This document shows, one piece after another, positions 1-11,167 of a DNA stretch of 64,000 nt. A program made the position numbers and the translations under genes. Below the pieces are notes generated by a model. The model was not told where the DNA came from. It did no database searches and worked only from the letters and a program-made list of their open reading frames with translations. Within the stretch, counting starts at the first letter, position 1. Every line of letters begins with the position of its first letter. The DNA comes from Aurelia coerulea (Eukaryota; Cnidaria; Scyphozoa; Semaeostomeae; Ulmaridae): assembly GCA_039566865.1 (NCBI GenBank), contig CM076960.1, positions 4,650,001 to 4,714,000 of the forward strand. The letters run 5' to 3'.

Positions 1-395
1 TCGAGACCGAAGGCGAGCGAAGCGAGCCTAAAAATCGGGGGGTCCGGGGGTACACCGCCGGGAAAATTTTGTGGCCACGCCCTTTAGATTGGCTTAAAAT
101 GCTATCAAAAATGTTTCACGAAATTTTTCGGCTATTTCTCTACATGTCCTCATTCCGAATCGCATAAAATTGCATATTGCTTATTTTGAAGTTGCAAGTG
201 CCAGTCATTTTTCGTTACTGGTGTGTTTCTAATAAGGGAATGAAGCTATGGCGGCTTTTATATCAAGTTTCAAAGAAAATTATTGTTTTTCATTGAAAGG
301 GCACTTATGCCCCCCTTGCCCCCGTTAGGAAAGGGCAGGAGGGGCGCTTGCCCCCCCGCGCCCCCCTCTCCGGCGTTCCTGGTCATTAGGCTTGT
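1..395. mobile_element. Partial G/C-run element cut by the window edge
   Basis: G-rich runs at 30-60 and C-rich runs at 300-375 flank an AT-rich middle. The left part (a G run, then 'ggccacgcccttt') resembles the left end of the hAT-like element at 5853-6600, so this is probably a relative whose left end lies outside the window. The boundaries are approximate and no target-site duplication can be checked. The short ORF here is a by-product of the C runs. Confidence 0.45.
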
Positions 396-1485
396 ATTTT
401 GGCATGAAATTCAACATGACTGCAACATTGAATCAAAGATTGTCCGATATTTGAATCAAATCTGCGATAAAACGCAGAAATGATGCGGAAAGCTATTCAT
501 GATCGCTGATGTTCTGTTTTCATAAGAACACCCTGGGGAATGTCGTCGCAGTACGGTGGAGGGTGCTGAGTACGGTGGAGGACTATCTTGGAGTACGGCG
601 GGGGGCTATCATACATATCTTACAGCATCGATGATCTGGAAACAAAATTCTTTTATTCTGAAAGTTCTACGACGATGGTCGCTGATGATTGCTGATGCTC
701 TTAAGAGCTTGGTTTTCATAAATCATAATTTATCGGCGATAGTTGCCGATGGTATCGCCGATGGGATGGTATCGCCGATGATCGCCGATTAATTACAATC
801 TTCCTTTCGCTTCCTTTAATGAAAACCTAGCTTTAGCGATGGCACATGCAAGTTAGTGCTGGTTGCAAAGGCCCCGTTAAGATTGAACTACGTCAACTAC
901 CACTACCACTAGTTACAGTCAGGTCCTAGAATCATTGTAGAAGGAATAATTCGAGAATAAACTTGTTTCTGATGATGGTTGTGTTCTGACCTACACTACA
1001 TTTATCCATTTCCTTCAGCTTGATCATTTCATTTGATGGATTATGTACTTGGCAAGGATTTAGAATTCGTTAGTTTTAATCTATATTGATATTGGATAAA
1101 TACATCAAACGAATGATTGAAGAAGGATTAGTGGAAACAGAACATGAAATCCTATAAGACGATTGAAATAACATCAAATAAGGAAGAATGAATGGGATAA
1201 GAAGATAGAAAACAAACAGGAACAAATAGAATGATTCCCCCCCACGTGTAATATTTATAATCTCATGAAAAATGTTTTGAAATGTCAGAAACAGTAAAAT
1301 GGAGTTCCATTTAAACTATGTTTGGTTGCAACCATCAAAATTAAACGACAATAAACAAATGATCAAAAGTCGCGTAGTAGCGTGTAGGTGTAAAAAAACC
1401 CACGTTTTGAGCATACTGCTCAAAACTTTATGCTTTCAAATTACAACAATGCAATTTTATCATTTATCTTAATCATATTCCTGTA
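396..1485. other. AT-rich non-coding stretch
   Basis: No coding exon is seen. A small cluster of 'gatcgctgatg / gatcgccgat' repeats lies at about 680-790, and 'gtacggtggagg' is repeated at 552-610. The rest is unremarkable. Confidence 0.4.
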
Positions 1486-1493
1486 GAATGGAG

Positions 1494-1879
1494 CCCCGGG
1501 GGGGGGGGGGGGGGGCACTGCCATACTTGACCTGACGGGATGTGCCGCTCAACAGGGTGTCCTTTTGCGGTAAAAATTATGCGACAGGGTGTCATTTTCT
1601 AGCGAAAATTATGCGACAGGGTATTATAATAGGTAAAAAAAATTATGCGACAGGGTATCACAAGCAAAAATTGCGTTCTAGACTGTATTTGAGAGGCAAA
1701 CTTTTTATGCGACAGGGTATCACAAGCAAAAATTGCGTTCTACACTGTATTTGAGAGGCAAAATTTTATGCGACAGGGTATCCTTTTGGCCTATTTTTTA
1801 TGCGACAGGGTGCAGGGTGTGGAGAGGTTTTCCGCACACCCCCGTCACTTCCCTAGTCAAGTACCCCCCCCCCCCCCGG
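1494..1879. mobile_element. G-run 'tag' element, copy 1, with 8-bp TSD
   Basis: The element starts CCCC followed by a long G run and ends in a long C run followed by GG. It is flanked by the direct duplication GAATGGAG (1486-1493 and 1880-1887). Inside, a tag of the form TTATGCGACAGGGT recurs about eight times at irregular spacing of 25-60 bp, including one duplicated 70-bp block. An 8-bp duplication and short inverted ends are typical of non-autonomous hAT elements; that assignment is inferred. It has no transposase. The small ORFs inside are tag read-through. Confidence 0.8.
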
Positions 1880-1887
1880 GAATGGAG

Positions 1888-2984
1888 CTATACACATTCC
1901 AATTCTAAATTTTACGCTGCAAATGCCATTTTACATAAACTATTGCAACATTGTGCAGGCAACGTTTTACCTCCAAAAACTATAAAAACACAAAAACATA
2001 CATCTGTATAGACTTTTGTAGACTTTTGTAGACGTTAAAACATGAAACAGAAACTAAAAGCTTTTACTATCAACTGTTGTACAATTAGAACTTTAAGAAG
2101 ACAATTTTCATCAGACACTGAACAAATAAAAAATCAGACAATAACTAACAAGTCTAAAGTGAAGTTGTATTGTGTACCTTTGCAGATTTATAGGTGCAAA
2201 AAAATCAGGACTGTTTAATTGGAAAGAGTTTTTTCCTAACTTCGATCTTTCAAGTGATTTTGCTGCAGTAGCTTACTGTAAAATTTTGGGTATAAAGTCA
2301 CTTTGCACCTTTTGGCTCCTGTCCCCAGCTGAGGGGAGCTTTTGAGGGGGGATCTTCCAGGTGCCCTTTTCACCCTTGGGAAGGACCATTTCGTTGCTGA
2401 AAAATGCCCTTATTTCTCCTTGAAATTCAGGCTCTAACTGCCTAACCACTCATTTTGATCATTCTCTAAATGCATTTGGAAGAGCTGGAAAAGCTTCAAT
2501 GGAAACTGGGGGGGGGAGACTTGTCCCTCCAGCCCCCTTGTGGTATCACCACATCAAGAAAGATCTGAAAGATTGGGTGTAGTCTTTAACTTTACAATCG
2601 AGCTTGCACAACCAAAAACTCTTCATCTATCAATTTCCTAGAACCCTTCCGGTTGGGTGTTTTGGAAAATAATACTAAGAAAAACAACTGACTAAAGGTA
2701 AATTTGTATGTTGATTAAGCCTGTTAACGGGCCTTTTTTGAAAATTGTTTTAATTTTTTTATTTATCTAATTTTTGCCTTTGTTTAGTTTATTTTATTTT
2801 TGCCTGTTTGCCGGATCTCAGGCTATATGTTCATATGAAATAAATCAAACATGATGTTTTGAGCAAAGCTCAATATCAAGTGACAACTTGATAAATAAAA
2901 GGGCTGTACTCAAAACATTGTGCTTTTCATGTCATATCAAAGTGCAAATATTCAACTTTCTTCCACTATTTATCAATTTCTTAC
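1888..2984. other. Non-coding flank, probably intron
   Basis: I found no convincing exon on either strand. If the minus-strand EF-hand/coiled-coil gene continues leftward, this is intron after exon 2985-3134. It includes a C/G-rich patch at 2330-2530. Confidence 0.35.
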
Positions 2985-3134
2985 CTTCGCAGAGCTGCAT
3001 CAAGTCTTTCATTCTCACTATTCTTCTGTGAAAGTGTGTCAGATGTTGTTGCGATGAAATTTTCTAATGACTGCAAAAGTCTTGGGTTGCCACTTTGAGC
3101 GAGTGCTTCATAAATGTCATCTAGGTATTCTTGT
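2985..3134 (-). CDS. Internal exon of EF-hand/coiled-coil gene
   Basis: A 150-nt exon bounded by an acceptor (TTTGCAG) and a donor (AG|GTAAGA) on the minus strand. It enters needing one base to finish a codon and leaves with two, and encodes about 50 helical residues beginning QEYLDDIYEALAQSGNPRLL and ending in a charged stretch (KNSENERLDAALR) that looks like the start of a coiled coil. The entry phase matches the donors of both upstream first-exon candidates (4758-5050 and 12558-12934). The gene continues past the left edge of the window. The exact family is not recognised. Confidence 0.6.
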
Positions 3135-3502
3135 CTGCAAATGAATAAAAGGGAAATTGAATGGTAAGTCATTTTGGTCATGGTGTAACTAAACTGGTGT
3201 CATCCAGTTCCATGAATATTCAGGGATTTTTGTCACAGATATTTCTTTGCTAAACTTTTTTAAATATCTGCACATTAATTGCAAATGGCAATAACTTGTA
3301 GTTGACTTGTAACAATATGAAAAATTGTTCAATGCCTTTTGTGATTTGGTTTTCAAACTGCATTTGTACACAACAGTTCCGCAAGAAGGAAAACGATACC
3401 CCTGGAAACCATTGATTATTTATTGTTCAATGATAGGTGTTACTTACAAAATGATTGTACAGCAAACTTTGTTGAGTAATCGCTTATATACTAGTATGAG
3501 GC

Positions 3503-4030
3503 AGAAGGGTAGATGGGTGGTTAGTTGATGGTAGCTCTACTTGGCTAGTTGTGCAGATAGGCAGTAGGCATTCTCATTATTACTGCCATTGCCAAGGTAT
3601 TACAAAGTTATGATGGCTGTATCCAAGAAATGGAGGGCATATCCGGGCATATCAATTATCATTGACAGACTTGACAATAACAACTCTAGAAGGGTAGATG
3701 GGTGGTTAGTTGACGGTAGCTCTACTTGGCTAGTTGTGCAGATAGGCAGTAGGCATTCTCATTATTACTGCCATTGCCAAGGTATTACAAAGTTATGATG
3801 GCTGTATCCAAGAAATGGAGGGCATATCCGGGCATATCAATTATCATTGACAGACTTGACAATAACAACTCTAGAAGGGTAGATGGGTGGTTAGTTGATG
3901 GTAGCTCTACTTGGCTAGTTGTGCAGATAGGCAGTAGGCATTCTCATTATTACTGCCATTGCCAAGGTATTACAAAGTTATGATGGCTGTATCCAAGAAA
4001 TGGAGGGCATATCCAGGCATATCAATTATC
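3503..4030. repeat. 185-bp tandem repeat, 2.85 copies
   Basis: Units begin at 3503, 3688 and 3873 ('agaagggtagatggg') with period 185. Copies are nearly identical, differing by single bases such as gatgg/gacgg. The third copy stops after about 158 bp. Two identical 69-residue ORFs, 185 bp apart, are products of the repeat rather than genes. Confidence 0.9.
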
Positions 4031-4757
4031 AAAATATTCTTGATGATCCTGCTGTCCTCAAAGAATCTTGAATGCCATTTGGAGAGTTGCACAATGCACA
4101 TCCCCAAATGAAATCTCATTTTGGCATTTGAAGATTTTGGAAAAACCAGGTTTCAAATTTTCTGTGGCTTAATTTGCATTCAAAAAGACATTCTGGTGCA
4201 CTTCATGACAAAAACACCTCTGCCTGCCTTCTTGTGAGCCCTTATTAGGGAATTTCCCTCACACACCTGACACATTTACAACATCTCCATACAATCACAT
4301 ACAATGTATTATATCTATTATTTAATGATGCGAAAAGATGCACTTTGACACCATAATAAATCATGTAATAAATGAAGTATCAACAATGTTTTGCTGAAAT
4401 AACCGACTGATCATAATAAATAGGGAAGTTCCAGTGTATCATTCAGTCATAGAATAAAGTACTTCTCTCTTAAATTCTAGCTCTTGGTTTGTGAGAAATT
4501 ATAACGTTTTTATCAGGTGTCTCCACTTGAAACAAAACAAAACAAATTGAAACCAATTTACCAAACAAAGCAAATATTTCAACTGTGCCTAAATCGATAC
4601 TGATGAAAGCAAAACAGCTGCACAGTCAAAATAAAATCACGTTATTTCTCTCGATTTTGCCATCAAAAGTACGCAACCAACGCCACATAATTGAACATAA
4701 CTTTCATTATAAAATATTAAAGTAATTCTGGATGGTTTCGTCAAAAGATTTCTTTAC

Positions 4758-5050
4758 CCAGGAAGATCTGCAAACGGACTTCGCATTTTCAAAGCAGAGG
4801 AAAACTTGCTCGCTTGTTCGGACTCAGTGCTTGAGTTTTCCCACGCAAAGTCTTCTTTATCCCCATTCCAAATCGGCATTTCAACTGTCATGTCGGAGTA
4901 TAAATCATAAAGTCTTCTGGATACGATTTTTGCTGAAGAAGGGTACGGAGTATCTTTCCTTCTCGGCTTGCGATGAGTGAAGTACTCTTCGTAGAATGAA
5001 AGTTCGTTGCCTCTTGAGAAATCCTCATCATCACTCCCATACTCGATCAT
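4758..5050 (-). CDS. First coding exon, acidic N-terminus (alternative start)
   Basis: Read on the minus strand, ATG at 5050 follows an in-frame stop (TAA ACA ATG), so it is a true N-terminus unless an internal acceptor is used. The 97 codons are acidic and polar (MIEYGSDDEDFSRGNELSFY at the start) and run into a donor, CTGG|GTAAAG. Length 293 nt leaves phase 2, exactly what exon 2985-3134 needs, giving a join at ...PFADLPG-QEYLDD. The EF-hand exon at 12558-12934 ends in the same phase and could splice to the same downstream exon. The simplest reading is one gene with two promoters, giving isoforms with and without EF-hands; two separate genes is the alternative. No domain recognised. Confidence 0.55.
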
Positions 5051-5405
5051 TGTTTACTTTGTTTTTTTAATTCGGTCCTGAGAGAGATGCTCTTTTGTTT
5101 ATCTTATGTCTCTGGAGGCTCCAATGTTTATAAATAAATTAATCAACACATTTGGTAGATTTTCCAGTCTCTCTTGAGACGCTGTGAGATCGTTTCGCTC
5201 TCTCGCTCTCGTTGTCAAGAGAATTATTTCATCAAAGATCACAAATAATCATTTCACAGTAATTAGGCAACTTGTTGAAAGAATTCAAAGAAAACGTGAT
5301 CAGCTGAGTGTGAAGACATCGTCTGTTCTCTGATTGGCCATTAAAAACAATTACAACTTTGTTCTTGAAAACAATCTGAAGTACCTGATTGGCTCGATTC
5401 CAACT
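5051..5405. promoter_or_regulatory. Likely bidirectional promoter region with CCAAT boxes
   Basis: The gap lies between a minus-strand ATG (5050) and a plus-strand ATG (5406). It contains two ATTGG (CCAAT) motifs, at 5333 and 5389, and a 'ctctctcgctctcg' stretch near 5195-5215. CCAAT boxes are commonly bound by NF-Y. Promoter activity is inferred. Confidence 0.4.
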
Positions 5406-5636
5406 ATGGCGGTAAATTTCACTTTGGCGGTAAATTTTGAAATCCTCAGCGGAGATTACTCTGATAAGAACGATAAGAAGGTGTGCTTTCATTGGACTGA
5501 GGACACGCGCCTTCAAATTTTGCCAGCCGTTGCAAGAATGAAGCCACAGGACACATTGAAACGGTTAGGAAATGCAATTTATGCCTTCAGGTCACAAGAA
5601 TTAAATTTTAGAAGACAGACCAGTATCTGCTTGTAG
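5406..5636 (+). CDS. Divergent plus-strand ORF, unrecognised
   Basis: The frame is open upstream from 5334, but the best start is ATGGCGG at 5406 (good Kozak context). It gives a soluble-looking protein of about 76 residues with well-mixed composition (includes KKVCFHWTEDTRLQILPAVA and MKPQDTLKRLGNAIYAF). That is unlike the low-complexity ORFs around it. It stops at 5636. A weak donor (TTCAG|GTCACA near 5590) leaves open that this is only a first exon. It is head-to-head with the minus-strand exon at 5050. I do not recognise the family, and it may be a chance ORF. Confidence 0.35.
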   Translation: MAVNFTLAVNFEILSGDYSDKNDKKVCFHWTEDTRLQILPAVARMKPQDTLKRLGNAIYAFRSQELNFRRQTSICL

Positions 5637-5852
5637 AAAAGTTTCTCTAAAATAATGGTTGGACCGTTGGACCAAAAGTTTTTGCCTACTTCAAAGATAT
5701 GGCCTAAGCTGATTGTAACTCATTGAAGTGGTACAAACCATTCATTTCATTTTAACTTTTTTTATCCATGGTAATCCACTCAATATCTAAATACTGTTTT
5801 ACAGGGAGCCATGAGCCATGCTAAAATAAAATTTGATAAATAAGCCCGATGC

Positions 5853-6600
5853 CAGGGCCGTCGAGAGCCAGCTCGGGCCCTGGACCGATTCTTAGGATCG
5901 GGCTTCAGGGGGGGCTTGGGGGGAAGCCCCCAAGGAAATTTTCTGGGACCACGCCCTTCAGACTCTCGGAGAATGAAGGAAACGCCCTTTTTAAGAAAGC
6001 TACTTTAGAAAAAATTGTTTAGATATTCCATGAAAAAGTTATCAGGAAGCGGTATTTACGGGAAACAATGAAAAGATTCGTTCTTAACAGGTGACTTTGC
6101 GAAATTCACCTCGTAAGGTACAAGCACAAAAACTTATTTTCTTATGTCTATGTTTTAAGGCAGGTAGCTAGATTGCCATAAAAGCATGGGTAGTTAGACA
6201 CTGCTGGTGTGCTTCTATGGAGAAGAGCTGGATAATATGTATCTGCGGGGGACATTTTTTATAGTACTGCGGAGGAGATATCTGCGGGGGAAATTTTTTA
6301 TAGTACTGCGGAGGAGATATCTGCGGGGGAAATTTTTATAGTACTGCGGAGGTTTAATTAATATTTTCGTCCTTTCGATATCTCCTCCGCAGTACTACAA
6401 AAAATTTCCCCCGCAGATACATATCATCCAGCGCTCCTCCATAGAAGCACACCAGCAGTGTCTAACTACCCATGATAAAAGTTGCTGTGAGGAGATTTTA
6501 CAGCAATAACTAATTTTTGTCGAACGATATTTTACGGGCCCCTTCGAGTCCCGGGCCCCGGGCCTTTTACCCCCTCCAACCCCCTCTCTCGACGGTCCTG
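5853..6600. mobile_element. hAT-like non-autonomous element with 8-bp TSD
   Basis: The terminal inverted repeats CAGGGCCGTCGAGAG and CTCTCGACGGTCCTG are flanked by a perfect 8-bp duplication CCCGATGC (5845-5852 and 6601-6608). The CAGGG start and 8-bp duplication fit the hAT superfamily. The body of 748 bp has G- and C-runs near the ends and no transposase. A second foldback (6186-6474) is nested inside. Confidence 0.85.
6186..6474. repeat. Nested palindrome with three 45-bp units
   Basis: Outer arms ('catgggtagttagaca...' and its complement ending at 6474) pair over most of their length. The left arm holds about three direct copies of a roughly 45-bp unit (TATCTGCGGGGGAAATTTTT...), the right arm only one. 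It is a foldback inserted into, or amplified within, the element at 5853. Confidence 0.7.
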
Positions 6601-6987
6601 CCCGATGCACATTTTCCTTCCAAGTTTCTTAGAAAAAAACGTGTGCACCTTGAAACAAAGTGATTCGGTGATTAGACCAAGCTCGACTGCTTGATTTGAT
6701 GTCGAAACAACGAAGGAAGAAGATAAAGCTTTTGAGATTTGAGATTTTGAGCTTCGTTTAGAGCAAAGTCGGATGTACAGAAGAGGGAATGAATACAGCA
6801 ATATGAACATAGCAAAATATCGCGTGGTCTCTATAAATAGGCTAAAGAAAAACTAATCAATTACAATAGACTGTTTCAATTTGGCCTGGGCCAGTTTTTA
6901 ACTCTGTCAATTCCTTTTAAGCATGCGCTTCCTTTGATCACCATTGTCGCTGACAGAAATGGAAGTCAACGATCGTAATGATACGAG

Positions 6988-7307
6988 CCCGGGGGGGGGG
7001 GGGGGTACTCCGATACTTGACCTGACGGGATGTGCCGCTCAACAGGGTGTCCTTTTACGGTAAAAATTATGCGACAGGGTGTCCTTTTCTAACGAAAATT
7101 ATGCGACAGGCTATTGTATAATAGGTAAAAAATTTATGCGACAGGGTATCACAAGCAAAAATTGCGTTCTACACTATATTTATGATGCAAAATTTTTATG
7201 CGACAGGGTATATTTTTAGCCTATTTTTATGCGACAGGGTGCATGGTGTGGAGAGGTTTTTCGCACACCCCCGTCACTTCCCTAGTCAAGTACCCCCCCC
7301 CCCCGGG
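6988..7307. mobile_element. G-run 'tag' element, copy 2, with 8-bp TSD
   Basis: Same family as 1494-1879: starts CCC plus a G run, ends in a C run plus GGG, with the same left unique part (tacttgacctgacggga) and TTATGCGACAGGGT tags, here about six. It is flanked by a perfect 8-bp duplication GATACGAG (6980-6987 and 7308-7315). It lacks the duplicated 70-bp block, so internal repeat number varies between copies. Confidence 0.85.
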
Positions 7308-7315
7308 GATACGAG

Positions 7316-10072
7316 CAATGGTCTGCCATCGAGTGAGCTGTAGAGCGAGACTTGTCGAGACTGAAAGGTTGCACAAAAGTGAGCAACAGTAGCGATAATA
7401 TGGTAACCTCTCGATCGCTTGTGTCGCTGCAAAATTAATCAGGAACCTGAGCGATGAAAAAGGCATCGCTGACATCATTCCCCCGTCAACAGAATTCTGA
7501 AGGACTTACGAAATAGTTTAGATCTGTGACTAGCAGCAGCTATGAGCAATCGATTGCATATTTGAAGAGCACCTGTTTAATTGTATGCATAATAATTGAA
7601 ATTCAAATCACTGTTTACTCATGGCTCCAATAGGAAATAAATGTGACTATAACTAACAACCTGCAATTGCTTTATATTAAACAGTATACAGCAAACACCA
7701 GACCATGGGAACCTTGGATCGTTAAATAATAGCAGCCTCGATGCCCCAAGCAGACCATAAAGAGTTGGGATTGAAGACAATTGACGAACTTGTAGCTACT
7801 GAGTCTAGAGACAATGGTCGCCAAGTCCTTAATAGACCTTTTAGCTATTTGACTTCTTCGCTCGAAATTCGCATTGTTCATCTTACAGCCTTCGTAAAAC
7901 AGGAACCGACCATAGGTAGCCTGTATTCCAGACCATTTAGAAAGGAAAATTGTCTGTGTAACGGAGCGCTAATCCGTGTTTAGACGATGAATTGAATGCG
8001 AAAGTGGTCTGGAACATAAGGTCAAATAATGGCCAGAGATGTTTCTCCTATTGAGGTGCAAAACTGTGGAATAGCCTCTCAGCTCAGTCAAAGCATGCTT
8101 TCTCTCAATATAGTTTCAAGAAAACTATTTAGAAACAGACGGGATTTTTTACTTTTAATTCTAAATTTTGTAATTATTGTACATAAGTTTTAATCATTGT
8201 AAATAAGATTTTATAACTTGATTAGATTAATAACTTCATAATTTACTTTTCTATCATAGATTGTAACCAATGTTTTATATGTAAGGCCCTTGAAAACCAG
8301 CTGATGCTGAAGGGCAACCCTTTAAAAAGAATTTAATATAAAATGTGAACATAAGTAGCGAGCTTAGGAGCGATCCTTGTGGGAACTTCAACCCTCACCC
8401 TCAACAAAAGAGGTCGTTGTAGTTATCTGGCACCCAGGGTAGAGTTCCTTATCATATAAAAGTAGCAAACTTTCTGAGGAAGATTTTGAAATTTTGTCAA
8501 ATGAAAGTAAAAACAGTTGTTAAACTTCACATGCAAATGCCCGCGAATAACAAAAAATAGAAGTGTTTTGCAAAGGATTTTTTGCGTTATCGCAAATCTC
8601 AGGTGATATCTAATTGGAGATGGATTTGAGTTTATAAGCTACTTATCAGATTGATCCAAACTTAATTTCAGTGTGATTTGATAATAAAATTTAGCTTTCT
8701 AAAACCATTCTTATGGTTCTCAAGCTACAAAGCGATTTGTTAGATTGTCTTGTTTCGGAATAGCAGAAAAAAGGGAGGCATAGCAAAGTTTCAACTTGCC
8801 AAACACGTGTTTCTGCTTTCATATATATGTCCTGGTCGAGGTCCTGGTTACTAGACTGTAAAAAGCACTAGATATTTTGAGAGCCCTGGTACCCAAGGTA
8901 ATGACAGTATCACTTCTGGTCTCAGAACCAAGCGATTCAAGTCCTGTGATTCAAGGGTCCAAAGATCCCATCGTCTGATTTTTCCTGTATGCCATATCAA
9001 ACAGGTTCCCAAGCATCAAGCTATGATTCATTGATAAATCTGTGGTTCTTGAAGAAGGTAGAGCATTCATTGTGTTGTTTTGATACACAAACGAAAGATG
9101 ACGCTTTAACCCGATCAGACCAGTCATCCCGCCCGTCATCTTTCTTTCAGAATTAGGTCAGCTCAAATCAATTGGGCGTAGTGAGTGCTCAATTCATTCG
9201 TCTTCCAGTCTCAAAAAAATTAGAATATGGATAGGGAAAAGATAAATGCAGTCGAAGGCCTTTTTGACATAATGGATGGACAGTGACCTCCTTCTCCCCT
9301 TCTTTAGTGCTATAGAGTAGTTATATTTCAAACAATATGCCTTATTGTCCCTTTTAATCAATGGGACAATGCACGGCCAAAAAATGCAACAATTCAACTG
9401 ATAGAACAATTCAACAAGAGTAACACTTTTTATCAGTTGAAGCACTGCAGTGTGAATCCTAGACTCATTACGTGGAGTCTCTTGTTTCCCTGTGCTCTTT
9501 GACTTGATGATGGCACTTCGGTCAACAGAGCTTTGTTTACACAGCTCTATGGTTATAAGGCCCTCAGTGGAGCAACAACAACAACAACAATTTAACTCAA
9601 TGAGACGAGCGTAACTTGAGGGTCCTTACGGAGTGAGGCTATATGAATCCATGGTTTCCGCCTGGGCAAAATTCAACTTTCAGGCAGTCTAAAATTTCAG
9701 CGCACCCGCAAAGGACCCTGGGTGATAATGGCTCTTTAAGTAAATTTGAAGAGTTTCTTATGAAAATACGTGTTTGTTATGAAATTACAATGACCTGCAA
9801 GACATGTAAATAACAGACAGAAAATTGCAAGCTGTTCAAACAAAGATAGAGTTTGAACATTTGAAACTATGGCTAATCAGCTGATTATAGTTGCCTTGGT
9901 TTCTCGCCAAACTATCAAGAATTTCATTTAACAGTTTGGAGAAATCGTTTCCTTCACTAAAAGGTTTGTGCAAGGTTAAAAGCTTACATTTGCAAACACA
10001 AAAACAATCTTAAAGTATCCCATTCAGAGCGATGTTACACAAGCGTCATAAACAATGGTGGATAGCCAAAGC
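7316..10072. other. Intron or intergenic DNA without a gene
   Basis: No supported exon. Small items: a dispersed repeat 'ttatcgcaaatctca..gtga' at 8588 (related copies at 41003 and 59827), a segment at 9461-9530 resembling 13590-13650, and a short CAA repeat at 9577-9594. If the EF-hand exon splices to 3134, this is intron. Confidence 0.4.
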
Positions 10073-10402
10073 ACGGGCTGCCGGAAGATCAAACCGGATC
10101 AAACTGTAGCTAGGCCTATCCTAGCTTTTGTCTGTCATGGCCTAATGCCCAAAAATGAACAACCTTCGCAACATACCTCCAGTCCTTTGTTAACTAAAGC
10201 ATGCTTAGCATCAATTAAATGTCAAAAGCATAATCTTCGTTCTTCTTCTGCCCTCGAATAATCGAAACTGTCCAGCCACTGCAAGCGATCTACAATGCAC
10301 CATAACTGGTTTCGAAGAAGAACGAAGATTGTGCTGTAATTAGGTCATAACGGACAAAAGCTAGGCTAGGCCTAGCTACAATTTGATCTTCCGGCAGACC
10401 GT
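10073..10402. repeat. 330-bp inverted repeat (foldback MITE)
   Basis: Left 'ctgccggaagatcaaa...tagctaggcctatcctagc' pairs with right 'gctaggcctagctacaatttgatcttccggcag'. A second inner pair is 'aatcttcgttcttctt' and 'agaagaacgaagatt'. No clear target duplication, so the superfamily is unassigned. Confidence 0.7.
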
Positions 10403-10641
10403 GGCCAAAGAAGCAATGTCTATAGAGAAACTTACTTACCATTACACACTCTCTTTAATAAAATCACAAAGAAGGGGTTTTTGTTAAAGTGAAAAACAGG
10501 TCGAGGAAGATGGTGATTTATTGAATGCATGATACGAAATGACATAAAATGTCATACAGGACTATAAATCTAAAAATATGAGACCTTATAGGTCTCGGGA
10601 CATTTCCAAACGGAATATGTCAAAGAAACAATTGGCTTGTG

Positions 10642-11167
10642 TACCGGGTGAGTAAAACAAAAACAATCCCCGTGTGAAAGGCCGCTGCTCCTTGCATTTT
10701 CTCGAGAACGCCCCTTCAAGTAACCTTCAAAATAGGCCAAAATCAAGTTCAGATTCCCCAAATACCTTTGCCTTACAAAATGGTTTCAACCGCGGTTTCA
10801 ACAAGTTTTAGCACGTGTTATCCTCTTTGGAGGATGAAATCTCCCTTGACGATGTTGTTATGCTCCCATGGATGACAATTTCCTCCTCCCAAATAGGATT
10901 ACACGTGCTAAAGCATGTAAAAGTCATTGATGTAAGGCAGAAAACTTGGTCGCGATTTTTGGCCTGTTTTGAAGGTTTCTTGACGGGCTCTCTCGTGAAA
11001 ATCCCGCATAATTTCAGAACTGATTGGCCGATTTCAGTCAAGTGAATCTTAAAATATATTTTAACATGTTCTTTACTGAATAATGTAATTGCTAATTTAA
11101 TTGCTTTGATATCCAGGGAGCAGTGGCTTTTCAAACGGGGATTGTTTTTTTGTTTACTAAACCGGTA
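10642..11167. mobile_element. TA-flanked foldback, ends TACCGGGTGAG
   Basis: The left end TACCGGGTGAGTAAAACAAA and the reverse complement of the right end, TACCGGTTTAGTAAACAAA, match and continue through 'acaatccccgt' and 'ctgctcc'. TA at both ends fits Tc1/mariner-type insertion. The small ORFs on both strands are read through the arms. Confidence 0.7.
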
